Assembly (NCBI RefSeq): GCF_000741175.1
Contig: NZ_JGYS01000018.1
Location: 1 to 64,000 of the forward strand
DNA length: 64,000 bases
Reading direction: 5' to 3'
Origin: Bifidobacterium callitrichos DSM 23973
Lineage (GTDB): Bacteria; Actinomycetota; Actinomycetes; Actinomycetales; Bifidobacteriaceae
The notes beneath the pieces are model-generated. The model was not told the origin of the DNA. It saw only the letters and a list, made by a program, of their open reading frames with translations, and ran no database searches. The stretch's first letter is position 1; each line of letters starts with the position of its first letter. Below, piece after piece: positions 31,661-40,818 of the stretch. A program made the position numbers and the translations under genes.

Positions 31661-31918
31661 ATTCTACGCGATCATCGGAGTGTTGCGACGCATTTTCGAC
31701 TGGGAGAATCGTTCCTGACGATCATTTTTCGCGTTTTTCGCAGGTTTCGACGTTGAAGCGCGAAAAACGTTCGCCACAAACGCTTCAGATGGACGAGGCG
31801 CGAACCGGCCGGACCGTCCCGAAGCACGATTTCGGCATACGATCCCCCGATTTGTGGGGACTCCGGCGACTGGGGGGAGAGGGAATACAGAGCCCCCACT
31901 GCCGCGCAGGCTAGGCTG

Positions 31919-31964
31919 GCCCCCTCTGACGAGGGGGCTGTCGGCGAAGCCGACTGGGGGAGAG
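31919..31964. repeat. CCCCCTCTGACGAG dispersed palindromic element, complete copy
   Basis: Two adjacent hairpins: GCCCCCTC-TGAC-GAGGGGGC, then GTCGGC-GAA-GCCGAC, ending TGGGGGAGAG. An essentially identical copy is at 39978-40023, and variants are at 13376, 15014, 39929 and 40550. Confidence 0.85.
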
Positions 31965-31990
31965 ACCACCCGCGAAGGCGGGCTATCCCC

Positions 31991-33574
31991 TTACTGTCGC
32001 AGGTCGGAATTGCCCTGCTTGAGGCGCACGGTCAGCTGCATCACGTAGTTGTAGACCTCCTGACGCTCCTGCATCTCGTTGCTGATGCGGTCGCAGGCGT
32101 GCATCACCGTGGTATGGTCCTTGCCGCCGAACACCTTGCCGATGTCGACGAGGCTCAGACTGGTCATCTCGCGCGTCAGGTACATCGCCACCTGGCGTGC
32201 GATCGCGATGTTCTTCATGCGCGACTTGCCGGTGATGTCCTCGAACGTCAGATGGAAGTAGCGCGCCACCTGACTGATGATGTCGGTGGGCTTGACCTCC
32301 ACGTCGGTGGTGAAGAAGTCCTGCAGCGTCTGCTCGGCCATCGCGCGCGTGACCGGCTGATTGCTCAGCGCGGCGACCGCGGTGACTCGGGTCAGCGCGC
32401 CCTCAAGCTCGCGGATGTTCTCGGTGAATCGCTCGGCGATCAGATCGAGCACATCGTTGGGGATGTTGCTGTGGTTCGTCGAGGCCATCATGCGCAGGAT
32501 CGCGATGCGGGTCTCCAAGTCCGGCGGCTTGACGTCGACGGTGAGACCGGAGTCGAAGCGCGAGATCAGACGAGCCTCGAAGCCCTTCAGGTTCTTCGGC
32601 GCGACATCGGAGGCGATGACGATGCGCTTGTTCGCCTGATGCAGCGCGTTGAACGTGTGGAAGAACTGCTCTAGGGTGGCCTCCTTGCCGCCGAGGAACT
32701 GGATGTCGTCGATGAGCAGGACGTCGACCTCGCGGTAGCGCCGGTTGAACTCGGCGATCTGACCCTGCGACTGGTTCGGATTCTGCAGCGCCTCGATGAA
32801 CTCGTTGGTGAACTCCTCCGAGTTGACGTAGCGGACCTTCAGGGTTGGGTCCTTGACGAGCGCGTAGTTGCCGATCGCGTTGAGCAGGTGGGTCTTGCCC
32901 AGACCGGATCCGCCGTAGATACACAGCGGGTTGAAGTCGCGGCCGGATCCCTCGGCCACGGCGAGGGCCACCGTACGGGCGAAACGGTTGGAATCGCCGG
33001 GCACGAACGTATCGAACGTCGCGTTCTTGTTGAGATGCGTCTGCGGATCCTGCGCCACGCGGTTGCTGCTGATCGGATACTCGGGACGGGTCGGGGCCGT
33101 GTTCTGCGTGGCGATCGGTCCGGGCATGTTCGCCGGCATGTCGGCGGGCACGTGGGGGACCGGACCTCCCGCGCCGAACGGTTCGTGCGACAGTTCCGAC
33201 ACGGTCTGCGGTCGCTGCGGGATCGTCGCGGTGGCGGATCGGCCGGATCGCGCGGTCTTCGCGATCTTGACGGTCGAACCGTGCGATTTCGCGGACTTGC
33301 GCTTGACGATCTTGAACGCCGGCGTCATCTCCTCGCCGGTGACCATGTGCAGCGCGTCGAGCAGCGGCTGGTTGAGCTCGTTCTCCAACGCCTGGCGCGT
33401 GCCGGTGTTCTCCACGCACAGCACGATCGTCGTGCCGAAGATCGCCTCCGGGTACACGCCCTCGAACCAGCCTCGGTCGCGGGCGGACAGCGTCTTGTTG
33501 TGCTTGAGCAGCGACAGCGTGTCGGACCAGATGCGATTGGCGTGTGCGACGGGGTCGTTCGACTGCGCGGCCAT
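31991..33574 (-). CDS. dnaA: Chromosomal replication initiator DnaA
   Basis: A 527-aa AAA+ initiator. Domain I (about 1-90) and a Pro/Ala-rich domain II (about 100-190) are followed by the ATPase with Walker [10 protein letters not shown] (Lys227) and Walker [13 protein letters not shown]-terminal domain IV has the DnaA-box-binding [12 protein letters not shown]. It binds the 9-mers on both sides of the gene. The ATG at 33574 follows AGGAGGAAC; a longer frame extending to 33886 is rejected, since it would overlap the second DnaA-box cluster and has no ribosome site. Confidence 0.98.
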   Translation of the reverse strand: MAAQSNDPVAHANRIWSDTLSLLKHNKTLSARDRGWFEGVYPEAIFGTTIVLCVENTGTRQALENELNQPLLDALHMVTGEEMTPAFKIVKRKSAKSHGSTVKIAKTARSGRSATATIPQRPQTVSELSHEPFGAGGPVPHVPADMPANMPGPIATQNTAPTRPEYPISSNRVAQDPQTHLNKNATFDTFVPGDSNRFARTVALAVAEGSGRDFNPLCIYGGSGLGKTHLLNAIGNYALVKDPTLKVRYVNSEEFTNEFIEALQNPNQSQGQIAEFNRRYREVDVLLIDDIQFLGGKEATLEQFFHTFNALHQANKRIVIASDVAPKNLKGFEARLISRFDSGLTVDVKPPDLETRIAILRMMASTNHSNIPNDVLDLIAERFTENIRELEGALTRVTAVAALSNQPVTRAMAEQTLQDFFTTDVEVKPTDIISQVARYFHLTFEDITGKSRMKNIAIARQVAMYLTREMTSLSLVDIGKVFGGKDHTTVMHACDRISNEMQERQEVYNYVMQLTVRLKQGNSDLRQ

Positions 33575-33641
33575 ACCTGTTCCTCCTGTCCCGCTCGAAA
33601 CGAATAAAGTGCGGACCCTATTGTTACTCATATGCCGGGAG

Positions 33642-33706
33642 TTATCCACAGGCTTGCGTGTTGCAATCACTGGATTGTGAATAACATCCGTGTAATTTGT
33701 GGATAA
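33642..33706. other. DnaA-box cluster 2 (dnaA upstream)
   Basis: TTATCCACA (33642-33650), TGTGAATAA (33676-33684) and TGTGGATAA (33698-33706). These probably contribute to origin function and/or autoregulation of dnaA. Confidence 0.85.
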
Positions 33707-33797
33707 CTTTTCTCCGTCGATCGGCGTCATTGCAACGTTTCGCCATGAATGAACGGCGGAAGGCCGCCGGACGAATTGTGAATGAAATGCCTCCGTG

Positions 33798-33827
33798 TTG
33801 ACGTTGGGGGAGGGGTGAGGGTAGTTT
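33798..33827 (+). promoter_or_regulatory. Putative rpmH promoter
   Basis: TTGACG (33798-33803) and TAGTTT (33822-33827), 18 bp apart, about 60 nt before the rpmH start. Confidence 0.45.
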
Positions 33828-33888
33828 GGTATAGCTTGACTCACGTGAGAGCCGCGCGTCAGCGCGGCCGAAAGACCTAGGAGCAATT

Positions 33889-34023
33889 ATGAAGAGGACC
33901 TTCCAGCCTAACAACCGTCGTCGTCACATGAAGCACGGCTTCCGTACGCGCATGCGCACCCGTTCCGGCCGCGCTCTGATCAACCGTCGCCGCGCCAAGG
34001 GCCGCAAGACCCTGTCCGCCTGA
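33889..34023 (+). CDS. rpmH: Ribosomal protein L34
   Basis: A 44-aa, very basic protein ([20 protein letters not shown]... to KGRKTLSA), the normal L34 length. A 50S structural protein, found divergent from dnaA in most bacteria. TAGGAGCAATT precedes the ATG. rnpA follows 26 nt later, giving the usual rpmH-rnpA operon. Confidence 0.98.
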   Translation: MKRTFQPNNRRRHMKHGFRTRMRTRSGRALINRRRAKGRKTLSA

Positions 34024-34049
34024 TTTCCGATTCGACGGCAGTAACGCAA

Positions 34050-34442
34050 GTGGAACGGCTGAAAAGCCACAGCGAATTCGTCGCGGTGCTCAAACGCCGC
34101 CACAAGGTATCCCGTAACGACATCGTCGTGCACTATCTGGTGCGCGACGATTCGTATACGAAGGGGGTTGTGGCTCCGGAGGACCGCAGGCTGGGGCTTG
34201 CCGTATCCAAATCGGTCGGACACGCCGTCACCCGTAATACGGTCAAACGTCGTTTCCGAGTGTTGGCCGCGAAATACGAGGATCGCCTCCCCGTTGGGGT
34301 CGATGTCGTGGTTCGCGCGAAACCATCGGCCGCGCAGGCGTCGTTCCAGTCGTTGGACGGACAGATGGCGGCATGCTTCGCGTCGATCGCGAATCGAATC
34401 GACGGAGCCGGTGGGGCTGACCGCGCCGGACAGGGGCGATGA
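34050..34442 (+). CDS. rnpA: Ribonuclease P protein component
   Basis: A 130-aa basic protein that assists the RNase P RNA in 5' maturation of tRNAs. The RNR motif [11 protein letters not shown] (about residues 60-70), which binds the RNA, is intact. The start is GTG with a weak ribosome site, consistent with coupling from rpmH. The C-terminal part (about 115-130, rich in Gly, Ala and Arg) is variable. Confidence 0.95.
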   Translation: MERLKSHSEFVAVLKRRHKVSRNDIVVHYLVRDDSYTKGVVAPEDRRLGLAVSKSVGHAVTRNTVKRRFRVLAAKYEDRLPVGVDVVVRAKPSAAQASFQSLDGQMAACFASIANRIDGAGGADRAGQGR

Positions 34443-34460
34443 GCCGGTGATGTGCCGGTG

Positions 34461-34778
34461 ATGGCCGTCGGTGAGTTGATGGTGCGCGCGGTGCGCTGGT
34501 ACCAGCGTCATTTCTCCGCGCATCGTGCCGTGCCATGTTGTCGGTACTATCCGAGTTGCTCGAACTATGCCATTGAGGCGATCGAGCGATTCGGTGCATG
34601 CCGTGGGGGACTCCTCGCCGTGCTGCGCCTGTTGCGCTGCCGGCCGTGGAGCAGGGGTGGCATCGACGACGTACCGCAACGGTTTTCCGTGTTCTATCGG
34701 TTCTCGTGGTCGAAGGCCCACGAGGAACCGCGGTTGACGCCGCTGCCGGATGACGAAGTTAAGGATTCCGTACGATGA
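34461..34778 (+). CDS. yidD: Membrane protein insertion efficiency factor YidD
   Basis: A 105-aa member of the YidD family with the signature [23 protein letters not shown] and [14 protein letters not shown]. It works with YidC in membrane protein insertion. The start is uncertain between GTG 34452 and ATG 34461; I used the ATG. The stop overlaps the yidC start (ATGA, 34775-34778). Confidence 0.93.
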   Translation: MAVGELMVRAVRWYQRHFSAHRAVPCCRYYPSCSNYAIEAIERFGACRGGLLAVLRLLRCRPWSRGGIDDVPQRFSVFYRFSWSKAHEEPRLTPLPDDEVKDSVR

Positions 34779-35782
34779 TTAATCAAGATCAATTCCTTCT
34801 GGACTCGGGCTTCTGGGGTTGGATGTATAAGATTCTGACTCCGATCGAGTGGCTCATGACGCAGATCATGAACATCTTCCACGAGTTCCTGTCGCTGTTC
34901 ATGCCGCGTATCGGCGTGTCATGGGTGCTGTCGATCATCTTCCTGGTGCTTGTCGTGCATGCGTGCATCTTCCCCATCTACTACAAGCAGATGAAGTCGA
35001 TGCGCAAGATGCAGGCGATCCAGCCGAAGATGATGCGCATCCAGAACAAGTACAAGGGCAAGACGGATCAGGCCAGCAAGGAGGCCATGAGCCGTGAGAT
35101 GATGAAGCTCTACCAGGACAACGACGCGAACCCCGCCGGTTCGTGCCTGCCGTTGCTGGTGCAGGGCCCCGTGTTCATGTGCATGTTCTATACGCTGTCC
35201 GCCATTCCGTTCATCGCCCGTGGCAAGCGCGCCGCGCTGGGTGCATTCGACGTGGCCACCGCCAAGGAGTTCGCGCAGTCCAAGGTGTTCGGTCTGGTGA
35301 GCGTCACCGACGTCTTCGGCACAGCCGACATCACCGGCAAGGTGATCATCGGCGTCTTCGTCGTGCTGATGATCGCCTGCATGGTCTTCATGCAGTGGAT
35401 CAACATGAAGAAGAACATGAACCCGGCTACGATGACCGGCCAGGCTGCCACCATGCAGAAGACGATGCTGTGGATCTTCCCGCTCATGTACGTCTTCTCC
35501 GGTGCGACCATGCCGTTCGCCGTGCTGGTCTACTGGCTGACGAACAACGTCTGCAACCTGCTGCGCACGTTCTGGCAGATGTACGCGTTCCCGACTCCAG
35601 GCTCGCCCGCCGCGGACGCCAAGGAGATCCGTGACCACAAGCGTGAGAACGAGCGTCGCGCCAAGGCCGGGCAGATGTCCCTCGAGGAGGAGGAGCTGCA
35701 GAAGGCCAAGGAGGATGCCGAGCGCAAGGTGAACGAGGGATACCAGCGTCAGCAGCCGCAGCGCAAGCGCAAGAAGAAGTAG
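34775..35782 (+). CDS. yidC: Membrane protein insertase YidC
   Basis: A 335-aa YidC/OxaA1 insertase of Gram-positive type (short, without the large periplasmic domain). Five membrane segments are visible. The characteristic [31 protein letters not shown] coiled cytoplasmic loop is present, and there is a Lys/Arg-rich C-terminal tail (residues about 290-335). It inserts and folds membrane proteins with or without SecYEG. Downstream of yidD with a 4-nt overlap. Confidence 0.97.
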   Translation: MINQDQFLLDSGFWGWMYKILTPIEWLMTQIMNIFHEFLSLFMPRIGVSWVLSIIFLVLVVHACIFPIYYKQMKSMRKMQAIQPKMMRIQNKYKGKTDQASKEAMSREMMKLYQDNDANPAGSCLPLLVQGPVFMCMFYTLSAIPFIARGKRAALGAFDVATAKEFAQSKVFGLVSVTDVFGTADITGKVIIGVFVVLMIACMVFMQWINMKKNMNPATMTGQAATMQKTMLWIFPLMYVFSGATMPFAVLVYWLTNNVCNLLRTFWQMYAFPTPGSPAADAKEIRDHKRENERRAKAGQMSLEEEELQKAKEDAERKVNEGYQRQQPQRKRKKK

Positions 35783-35886
35783 CGGTACGCCGAAGCGGTG
35801 TGCTTGCATAACTGAATAACTGAGTAAGTGAGGCCCGGTGGTTCGCGTGGAACACTGGCATGATGCATGGCATATGCATGCGTTGT

Positions 35887-35900
35887 GTTTCACGTGAAAC
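35887..35900. promoter_or_regulatory. parS site 1 (yidC-khpB gap)
   Basis: Perfect GTTTCACGTGAAAC core, 21 bp from the next site. Confidence 0.95.
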
Positions 35901-35920
35901 GCCATACGGTGTTCGGATCG

Positions 35921-35934
35921 GTTTCACGTGAAAC
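35921..35934. promoter_or_regulatory. parS site 2 (yidC-khpB gap)
   Basis: Perfect GTTTCACGTGAAAC core. The 35783-36025 gap otherwise holds only the leader of khpB. Confidence 0.95.
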
Positions 35935-36025
35935 CATCGGGCCGCACGAGCGCCGTTTCACAACGTAGGAAATGGTGCCGTGGGATTAGACTTGAAACCA
36001 ATACCCCTGTAAGAAGGAGAACACT

Positions 36026-36571
36026 ATGGCCTTGGATGACGATAAGACGGTGGACCAGCTCAACGATGAGGCCGACATCGCCGCCGATTACCTTGAAGGT
36101 CTGCTGGACATCGCCGACTATGAAGGCGATATCGAGATGGGCGTGCGCAACGGTCGGCCGATGGTGCAGATCGTCGCTGACGATGACACCGACATCAAGC
36201 ACCTCATCGGGCGCAATGGTGAAGTGGTCGATGCGCTGCAGCAGCTCACTCGTCTCGCCGTGCAGCAGAAGACCGGCGAGCGTTCGCGTCTGATCGTGGA
36301 CGTCGACGGATTCCTCAAGCGCAAGCGTCAGCGTCTGCACGACATCGCCCTCGACGCGATCGACGAGGTGAAGGAGACCGGCGAGCCGGTCGATCTGAAG
36401 CCGATGAACTCCTTCGAACGCAAGGTCATCCACGATGTGGTTCGGGAGGAGGGACTGCGTTCCCGTTCGCATGGCGAGGAGCCGCGCCGTTACGTCACCG
36501 TCTATCTGCGCGCCAACGCAAGTGCGGATGATGTCGATGACGACGATGTCGAGGAGACGGGCGAGGAGTGA
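36026..36571 (+). CDS. khpB: KhpB/Jag RNA-binding protein (KH and R3H domains)
   Basis: A 181-aa protein with a KH domain (about residues 40-100, IKHLIGRNGEVVDALQQLTRL) and an R3H domain (about 105-165, NSFERKVIHDVVREEGLRSRSHGEE). KhpB/Jag binds RNA with KhpA and is tied to cell elongation and division in Gram-positives. The Jag-N domain of firmicute forms is missing. Acidic tail. AAGAAGGAG precedes the ATG; it lies between yidC and rsmG, the usual position. Confidence 0.95.
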   Translation: MALDDDKTVDQLNDEADIAADYLEGLLDIADYEGDIEMGVRNGRPMVQIVADDDTDIKHLIGRNGEVVDALQQLTRLAVQQKTGERSRLIVDVDGFLKRKRQRLHDIALDAIDEVKETGEPVDLKPMNSFERKVIHDVVREEGLRSRSHGEEPRRYVTVYLRANASADDVDDDDVEETGEE

Positions 36572-36603
36572 CGCGGCGAGGACTTGGCTATGAGTAGAGG
36601 AGC

Positions 36604-37275
36604 ATGATGGCTGATCAACTTGACGGTTCGCCGATCCTTGAGGAGGTGCTCGGCGACGCCTTGGAGCCTCTCAAGGTGTTTCACGTGAAACTTGCCGAGG
36701 AGGGGGAGCCGCGCGGTCTGATCGGTCCGCGCGATGTCGACATCATCTGGGAGCGGCACATCCTCAACTCCGCGGCCATCGTGCCGTATGTGCGTGAAGC
36801 GACGGAGGGTATGCGATTCAAGAGCGTGGCCGACGTCGGCAGTGGCGGTGGATTCCCCGGTCTGGTCGCCGCCGCATGCCTTCCCGATCACGAGTTCACG
36901 CTGATCGAGCCGATGGAACGTCGTGTGGCCTGGCTTGCCGAATGCGTCGACGAGATGAAGCTTGAGAACGTGCGGATCGAGCGTGCGCGTTCTGAGGAGG
37001 TCATCGCCGCAATGCGCAAGCGCCGCGACATGCGTCCGTTCGCCGTGGTCACCTGCCGTGCAGTCGCTCCGATGACCAAACTATCCGGATGGACGTTGCC
37101 GCTGCTCAAGACGCAGGGGCGGTTGGTGGCGTTGAAGGGCCGCTCCGCTCAGGCCGAAATCGACAAGGCGGCGAAGGAGATCGCGAAGCGTCATGGTGTG
37201 AATCCGCGGGTGGTCGAGGCTCAGGTCGGCCCCGGTTTGGAGCCTACGCACGTGGTGCTGGTGGATAAGCGCTGA
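36604..37275 (+). CDS. rsmG: 16S rRNA (guanine-N7)-methyltransferase RsmG
   Basis: A 223-aa SAM-dependent enzyme that methylates G527 of 16S rRNA. The SAM motif [10 protein letters not shown] is at about residues 78-87. Two ATG codons open the gene (36604, 36607); the second has better spacing to GAGGAG. A perfect parS core lies inside it (36678-36691), translated as part of KVFHVKL, so the site is accommodated by codon choice. Confidence 0.96.
   Translation: MMADQLDGSPILEEVLGDALEPLKVFHVKLAEEGEPRGLIGPRDVDIIWERHILNSAAIVPYVREATEGMRFKSVADVGSGGGFPGLVAAACLPDHEFTLIEPMERRVAWLAECVDEMKLENVRIERARSEEVIAAMRKRRDMRPFAVVTCRAVAPMTKLSGWTLPLLKTQGRLVALKGRSAQAEIDKAAKEIAKRHGVNPRVVEAQVGPGLEPTHVVLVDKR
36678..36691. 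promoter_or_regulatory. parS site inside rsmG
   Basis: Perfect GTTTCACGTGAAAC, encoding the V-F-H-V-K stretch. Confidence 0.93.
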
Positions 37276-37282
37276 AGGACAC

Positions 37283-37443
37283 TTATCCACAATTTGAGAG
37301 AGTCGGAAAAGTTATCCACAAATCCGTGTTTGAAGACGGACAAGCGGAAAGCATTGTGATTATTGGGATCACGAAGATGATTCCGTTGTCGGTCGTCGAG
37401 TAGCGGTCAAGTTATCCACACTTATCCACATTTTTGTGGATAA
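37283..37443. other. DnaA-box cluster 3 (rsmG-parA gap)
   Basis: TTATCCACA at 37283-37291, 37312-37320, 37412-37420 and 37422-37430, with TGTGGATAA at 37435-37443. The last three nearly abut and form a palindrome (CACACTTATCCACA with TGTGGATAAGTGTG) around TTTT. They lie about 5.8 kb from cluster 1 and just upstream of parA; this could be a datA/DARS-like titration site or an extra origin part. Confidence 0.85.
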
Positions 37444-37516
37444 GTGTGGAAAGCCGGTTTCCATGTCCATGCGGATAGGGAGACTGGAGCGAGTTTTATG
37501 TTGTCAAGGAGGAGTC

Positions 37517-38482
37517 ATGGCTGAGGAACGGAATCCGATGGAGTCCGCCGAACAGACATTGCAGCGCATCTTCGGAGAGGGGAGTTCCCCGGTCGGAGCG
37601 GAAATCGCTCAGCTGTCCAGTCGCTATGCGCGCCTGCAGAAGATCACATACCCCAAGCCGGCAAAGACGCGACTGATCGCCGTGGCCAATCAGAAGGGCG
37701 GGGTCGGCAAGACCACGTCCACGGTGAACGTCGCCGCAGCTCTGGCGAAGAGCGGCGCCCAGGTGCTGGTCATCGACATGGATCCTCAGGGCAACGCCTC
37801 CACCGCGTTGGGTGTGCGTCACACCTCCGGTGAACCCTCCGTCTACGATGTGATCGAAGGACGACTGAAGCTCGCTGAAGTCAAGCAGCCGTGCCCCGAC
37901 TTTGAGACGCTCGATGTCGTGCCGGCCTCCATCGACCTGTCCGGTGCGGAGCTCGAGGTCGCTGATCTGCCGAACCGCAACACCCTGCTCAAGGACGCCG
38001 TGGATGAGTATCTCGCTGCCTCCGAAGTGCATTACGATTACGTGTTCGTCGACTGCCCGCCGAGCCTGGGCCTGCTGGTCATCAACGCGATGTGCGCCGT
38101 GCACGAGATGCTCATTCCGATTCAGGCCGAGTACTACGCGCTCGAAGGTCTTGGCCAGCTCATCAACACCATCGGCCTCGTGCAGAACCACTTCAACCCC
38201 AGCCTCACCGTATCGACGATGCTGGTGACGATGTTCGATCGTCGTACGCTGCTCAGCCGTGAGGTCTTCAACGAGGTCAAAAGCCACTACCCGTCCATCG
38301 TGCTCGACACGACGATCCCGCGCACCGTGAAGATCTCTGAGGCGCCGAGCTTCGGCAAGAGCGTCATCGCCTATGACCCGCATGGCATGGGCGCGATCTC
38401 CTATTCGGAGGCCGCGCTGGAGATCGCCCGACGTTCCTCGAATGTGTTGGACGCCATCGAAGCCCGAATGAAGGAGGCCTGA
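37517..38482 (+). CDS. parA: Chromosome partitioning ATPase ParA/Soj
   Basis: A 321-aa ParA with the deviant Walker A KGGVGKTT (Lys65 in the signature position) and the Walker A' VIDMDPQGN, so it is a Soj-type ATPase that moves ParB-parS complexes and can influence DnaA. An N-terminal extension of about 50 residues precedes the ATPase core. The start is the ATG after AAGGAGGAGTC; an earlier in-frame start would cross DnaA boxes. parB begins 1 nt after the stop. Confidence 0.97.
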   Translation: MAEERNPMESAEQTLQRIFGEGSSPVGAEIAQLSSRYARLQKITYPKPAKTRLIAVANQKGGVGKTTSTVNVAAALAKSGAQVLVIDMDPQGNASTALGVRHTSGEPSVYDVIEGRLKLAEVKQPCPDFETLDVVPASIDLSGAELEVADLPNRNTLLKDAVDEYLAASEVHYDYVFVDCPPSLGLLVINAMCAVHEMLIPIQAEYYALEGLGQLINTIGLVQNHFNPSLTVSTMLVTMFDRRTLLSREVFNEVKSHYPSIVLDTTIPRTVKISEAPSFGKSVIAYDPHGMGAISYSEAALEIARRSSNVLDAIEARMKEA

Positions 38483-38483
38483 T

Positions 38484-39899
38484 ATGGCATCGAAATCGCG
38501 TCTTGGTAAGGGGCTTGGCGCGCTGTTCCCTGATCTGCCGGGCGAGGATCCGTCGATTGTTTCACGTGAAACTAAGCGTGTGATCAATGAGGCTGTACAG
38601 CGGCAGGAGACGGGAAAGTCGCTCGAGCCGAAGTCGAAGGCTGAAGTGGCGCCTTCGCGTCCCCGGGTCTCCGTGCCGTCGATCGTGACTCCGGCGCCTT
38701 CGTCGCAGGAGTCTCCGCTGGAGGCGGCGCATTCGGCGAAGAAGTCCGGTGGCAAGGCGAAGCGTGCCGCGATGCCTGCTCTGGGCGACATCGCCCATCC
38801 GAGCGATATGTTCTTCAACGACACCGCCAGCGCGGATGCTTCCGTCGTTGAGGCGACCCCTGCCGATCGTCAGGGGAGTGATGCCGCAAAGCAGAACGCT
38901 GCCGTTGTTTCACGTGAAACAGAGAACAAGGACAAGAAGGACGCCGAATCCGAAGAGCCGCAGCTCAAGCCGGTCGAAGGCGGATATCTTGCCGAGCTGA
39001 AGCTCTCCGACATCGGTCCGAACGCGCATCAGCCGCGCACGGTGTTCGATGAGGACGATCTCAACGAGCTGTCCGCCTCCATCAAGGAGGTCGGCATTCT
39101 CCAGCCGATCGTCGTACGGAAACGTCCGGCCGCGCAGATCGAGGAGGCCCGCAGGAAGCAGGCGGATCACAAGCCGCTCAACCAGTTCGATGGTCGACTC
39201 GACAGCATGTACGAGCTCATCATGGGAGAGCGCCGTTGGCGTGCCGCCCAGCTGGCAGGTCTGGAGACCATCCCCGCGATCGTCAAGACGACCGCCGACG
39301 ATGACATGCTCCGCGATGCACTGCTCGAAAACCTGCATCGCGTCGCCCTCAATCCGCTCGAAGAGGCCGCTGCCTACCAGCAGATGATCGATGAATTCGG
39401 TCTGACGCAGGCGCAGCTGTCCAAGTCGGTTTCGAAGTCGCGTCCGCAGATCGCCAACACGTTGCGACTGCTGAACCTGCCGAGCACTGTGCAGAAGAAG
39501 GTCGCCGCCGGCATCCTCACCGCCGGTCACGCCCGTGCGCTGCTTGGTCTTGGTGACGCCGAGGCGATGGACAAGCTCGCGAATCGCATCGTCGCCGAAG
39601 GGCTGTCGGTGCGTTCCACCGAGGAGATCGTCGCGATGGCGAACCTCGAGAACAAGGACGCGAAGAAGCCGAAGACCAACAAGAACAATCCCTGGGCCGG
39701 ATCGCCGATCCAGACGAATCTTGAGAATCACTTCGACACCAAGGTCTCCATCAAGGGCACCCCGAAGCACGGTCGCATCGAGATCGTCTTCTCGTCCCCC
39801 GAAGACATGGACCGCATCCTCTCCCTCCTCATGCCCTCCAGTGAATCCGACGCCGCAACCCCCGACGGAGCCTCCGCTACAGACGGCAAGTGGGTGTGA
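38484..39899 (+). CDS. parB: Chromosome partitioning protein ParB/Spo0J
   Basis: A 471-aa ParB. The N-terminal CTPase/ParB domain begins near residue 170 (LKLSDIGPNAHQPRTVFDEDDLNELSASIKEVGILQPI) with GERRWRAAQLAG and ENLHR motifs, followed by the HTH and the C-terminal dimerisation domain. The first about 165 residues are a Ser/Ala/Glu-rich linker, longer than usual. Two perfect parS cores lie in that linker (38559-38572, 38907-38920), each read as (I/V)VSRET. Confidence 0.97.
   Translation: MASKSRLGKGLGALFPDLPGEDPSIVSRETKRVINEAVQRQETGKSLEPKSKAEVAPSRPRVSVPSIVTPAPSSQESPLEAAHSAKKSGGKAKRAAMPALGDIAHPSDMFFNDTASADASVVEATPADRQGSDAAKQNAAVVSRETENKDKKDAESEEPQLKPVEGGYLAELKLSDIGPNAHQPRTVFDEDDLNELSASIKEVGILQPIVVRKRPAAQIEEARRKQADHKPLNQFDGRLDSMYELIMGERRWRAAQLAGLETIPAIVKTTADDDMLRDALLENLHRVALNPLEEAAAYQQMIDEFGLTQAQLSKSVSKSRPQIANTLRLLNLPSTVQKKVAAGILTAGHARALLGLGDAEAMDKLANRIVAEGLSVRSTEEIVAMANLENKDAKKPKTNKNNPWAGSPIQTNLENHFDTKVSIKGTPKHGRIEIVFSSPEDMDRILSLLMPSSESDAATPDGASATDGKWV
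38559..38572. promoter_or_regulatory. parS site inside parB (1)
   Basis: Perfect GTTTCACGTGAAAC, translated within IVSRETK. Confidence 0.93.
38907..38920. promoter_or_regulatory. parS site inside parB (2)
   Basis: Perfect GTTTCACGTGAAAC, translated within VVSRETE. Confidence 0.93.
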
Positions 39900-39928
39900 C
39901 CACTGTATTACCGCAGGTGACAGCCTTG

Positions 39929-40023
39929 GCCCCTCTGACGAGGGGCTTTCGGCGGAGTCGATCTTATGACCACCTTGGCCCCCTCTGACGAGGGGGCTGT
40001 CGGCGAAGCCGACTGGGGGAGAG
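39929..40023. repeat. CCCCCTCTGACGAG element, two tandem copies after parB
   Basis: A shortened copy (39929-39963) starts GCCCCTCTGACGAGGGGC and degenerates in its second hairpin. A complete copy (39978-40023) is the same as 31919-31964. They lie directly downstream of parB in the convergent gap. Confidence 0.85.
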
Positions 40024-40050
40024 AAGAAAAGCGGCCCGAACGGGCCGCAA
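40022..40050 (-). terminator. Terminator of the DUF559 gene
   Basis: GCGGCCC-GAAC-GGGCCGC, followed on the minus strand by TTTTCTTC. A second small hairpin, ATCGGCC/GGCCGAT (40062-40078), lies between it and the gene. Confidence 0.75.
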
Positions 40051-40102
40051 AAAAACACAGCATCGGCCGAAGGCCGATTCCAAAATCAAAACGCGGTTCT
40101 CT

Positions 40103-40459
40103 CTAACCGATGCGCTGACGTGCCACTCGGTCTATTTGCTCGCACACCTCGCAAAACATGCGATCCACCTCGAGATTCGAGAATCGTATGACCATCAGTC
40201 CCTCATGTTCCAGCTCTTTCGTGCGTTGCAGGTCAGCGGCCCGTGCATCCTCGCTGTAGTGTCCTCCGCCATCGAGCTCGATCACGAGCCTTGCCTTGGC
40301 GCAGTAGAAGTCGACGATGAACCTGCCGATCGGCTTCTGCCGTTGCCAGCGTACGGGATAGGTCTTCAAGTATCCGTGCCAGAGCTTGCGCTCCCATGGA
40401 GTCATAGTGCGTCTGAGACTCCGCGCCCTTGCGGTGTTAGATCGATCGTAGTCTTTCAT
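40103..40459 (-). CDS. DUF559 (Vsr-like) endonuclease-fold protein
   Basis: A 118-aa protein of the DUF559 family, which has the fold of very-short-patch repair (Vsr) endonucleases. The motif RWQRQKPIGRFIVDFYC...LVIELDGGGHY is the family signature; the Asp and Glu of VDFYC and VIELDG take the places of PD-(D/E)XK catalytic residues. No methyltransferase gene is nearby, so there is no sign of a restriction or Vsr partner. Length is normal. Function unproven. Confidence 0.87.
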   Translation of the reverse strand: MKDYDRSNTARARSLRRTMTPWERKLWHGYLKTYPVRWQRQKPIGRFIVDFYCAKARLVIELDGGGHYSEDARAADLQRTKELEHEGLMVIRFSNLEVDRMFCEVCEQIDRVARQRIG

Positions 40460-40549
40460 ATGACGAAGGATACGGGGCGGCTAGGGGGAGCGGAATCAGC
40501 CTTACGGCTGATGCTGTGCTTTCCGCGGCCTGCTAGGCCGCTCATCATT

Positions 40550-40742
40550 CTCTCCCCCAGTCAGCCTTCGGCTGACGGCCCGTCCTGTAATTATGGACGC
40601 ACTGCGTGCGCAGTTGGCTGGCTCGCCTGTCGACTCGCACGTTGCCTGCAAACAGCTCTGCTGTTTGCTTTTACGGCAACGTCCCGTCAGAGGGGGCCGT
40701 ATTACTGTTTGCTTTTACGTCCCGTCAGATGGGGGTATTTGC
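40550..40742. repeat. Interrupted repeat with AACAGC-type hairpins
   Basis: CTCTCCCCCAGTCAGCC-TTCG-GGCTGACGG (from 40550) is a reversed half of the CCCCCTCTGACGAG element. Its expected other half, GTCAGAGGGGGCC, appears only at about 40685. Between them lies a hairpin, GCAAACAGCTCTGCTGTTTGC (about 40648-40668), matching the one at about 1118. A partial second copy (ACTGTTTGCTTTTACG, then CGTCAGATGGGGG) follows to 40735. No gene is visible in 40460-40818. Confidence 0.65.
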
Positions 40743-40818
40743 TGGGGGCATATGGGTATAGGAAATGTGTATTGCGCTGTGGGTGAGCGGGGACGATGGG
40801 TTTGCTAGGGTGGGGTGC

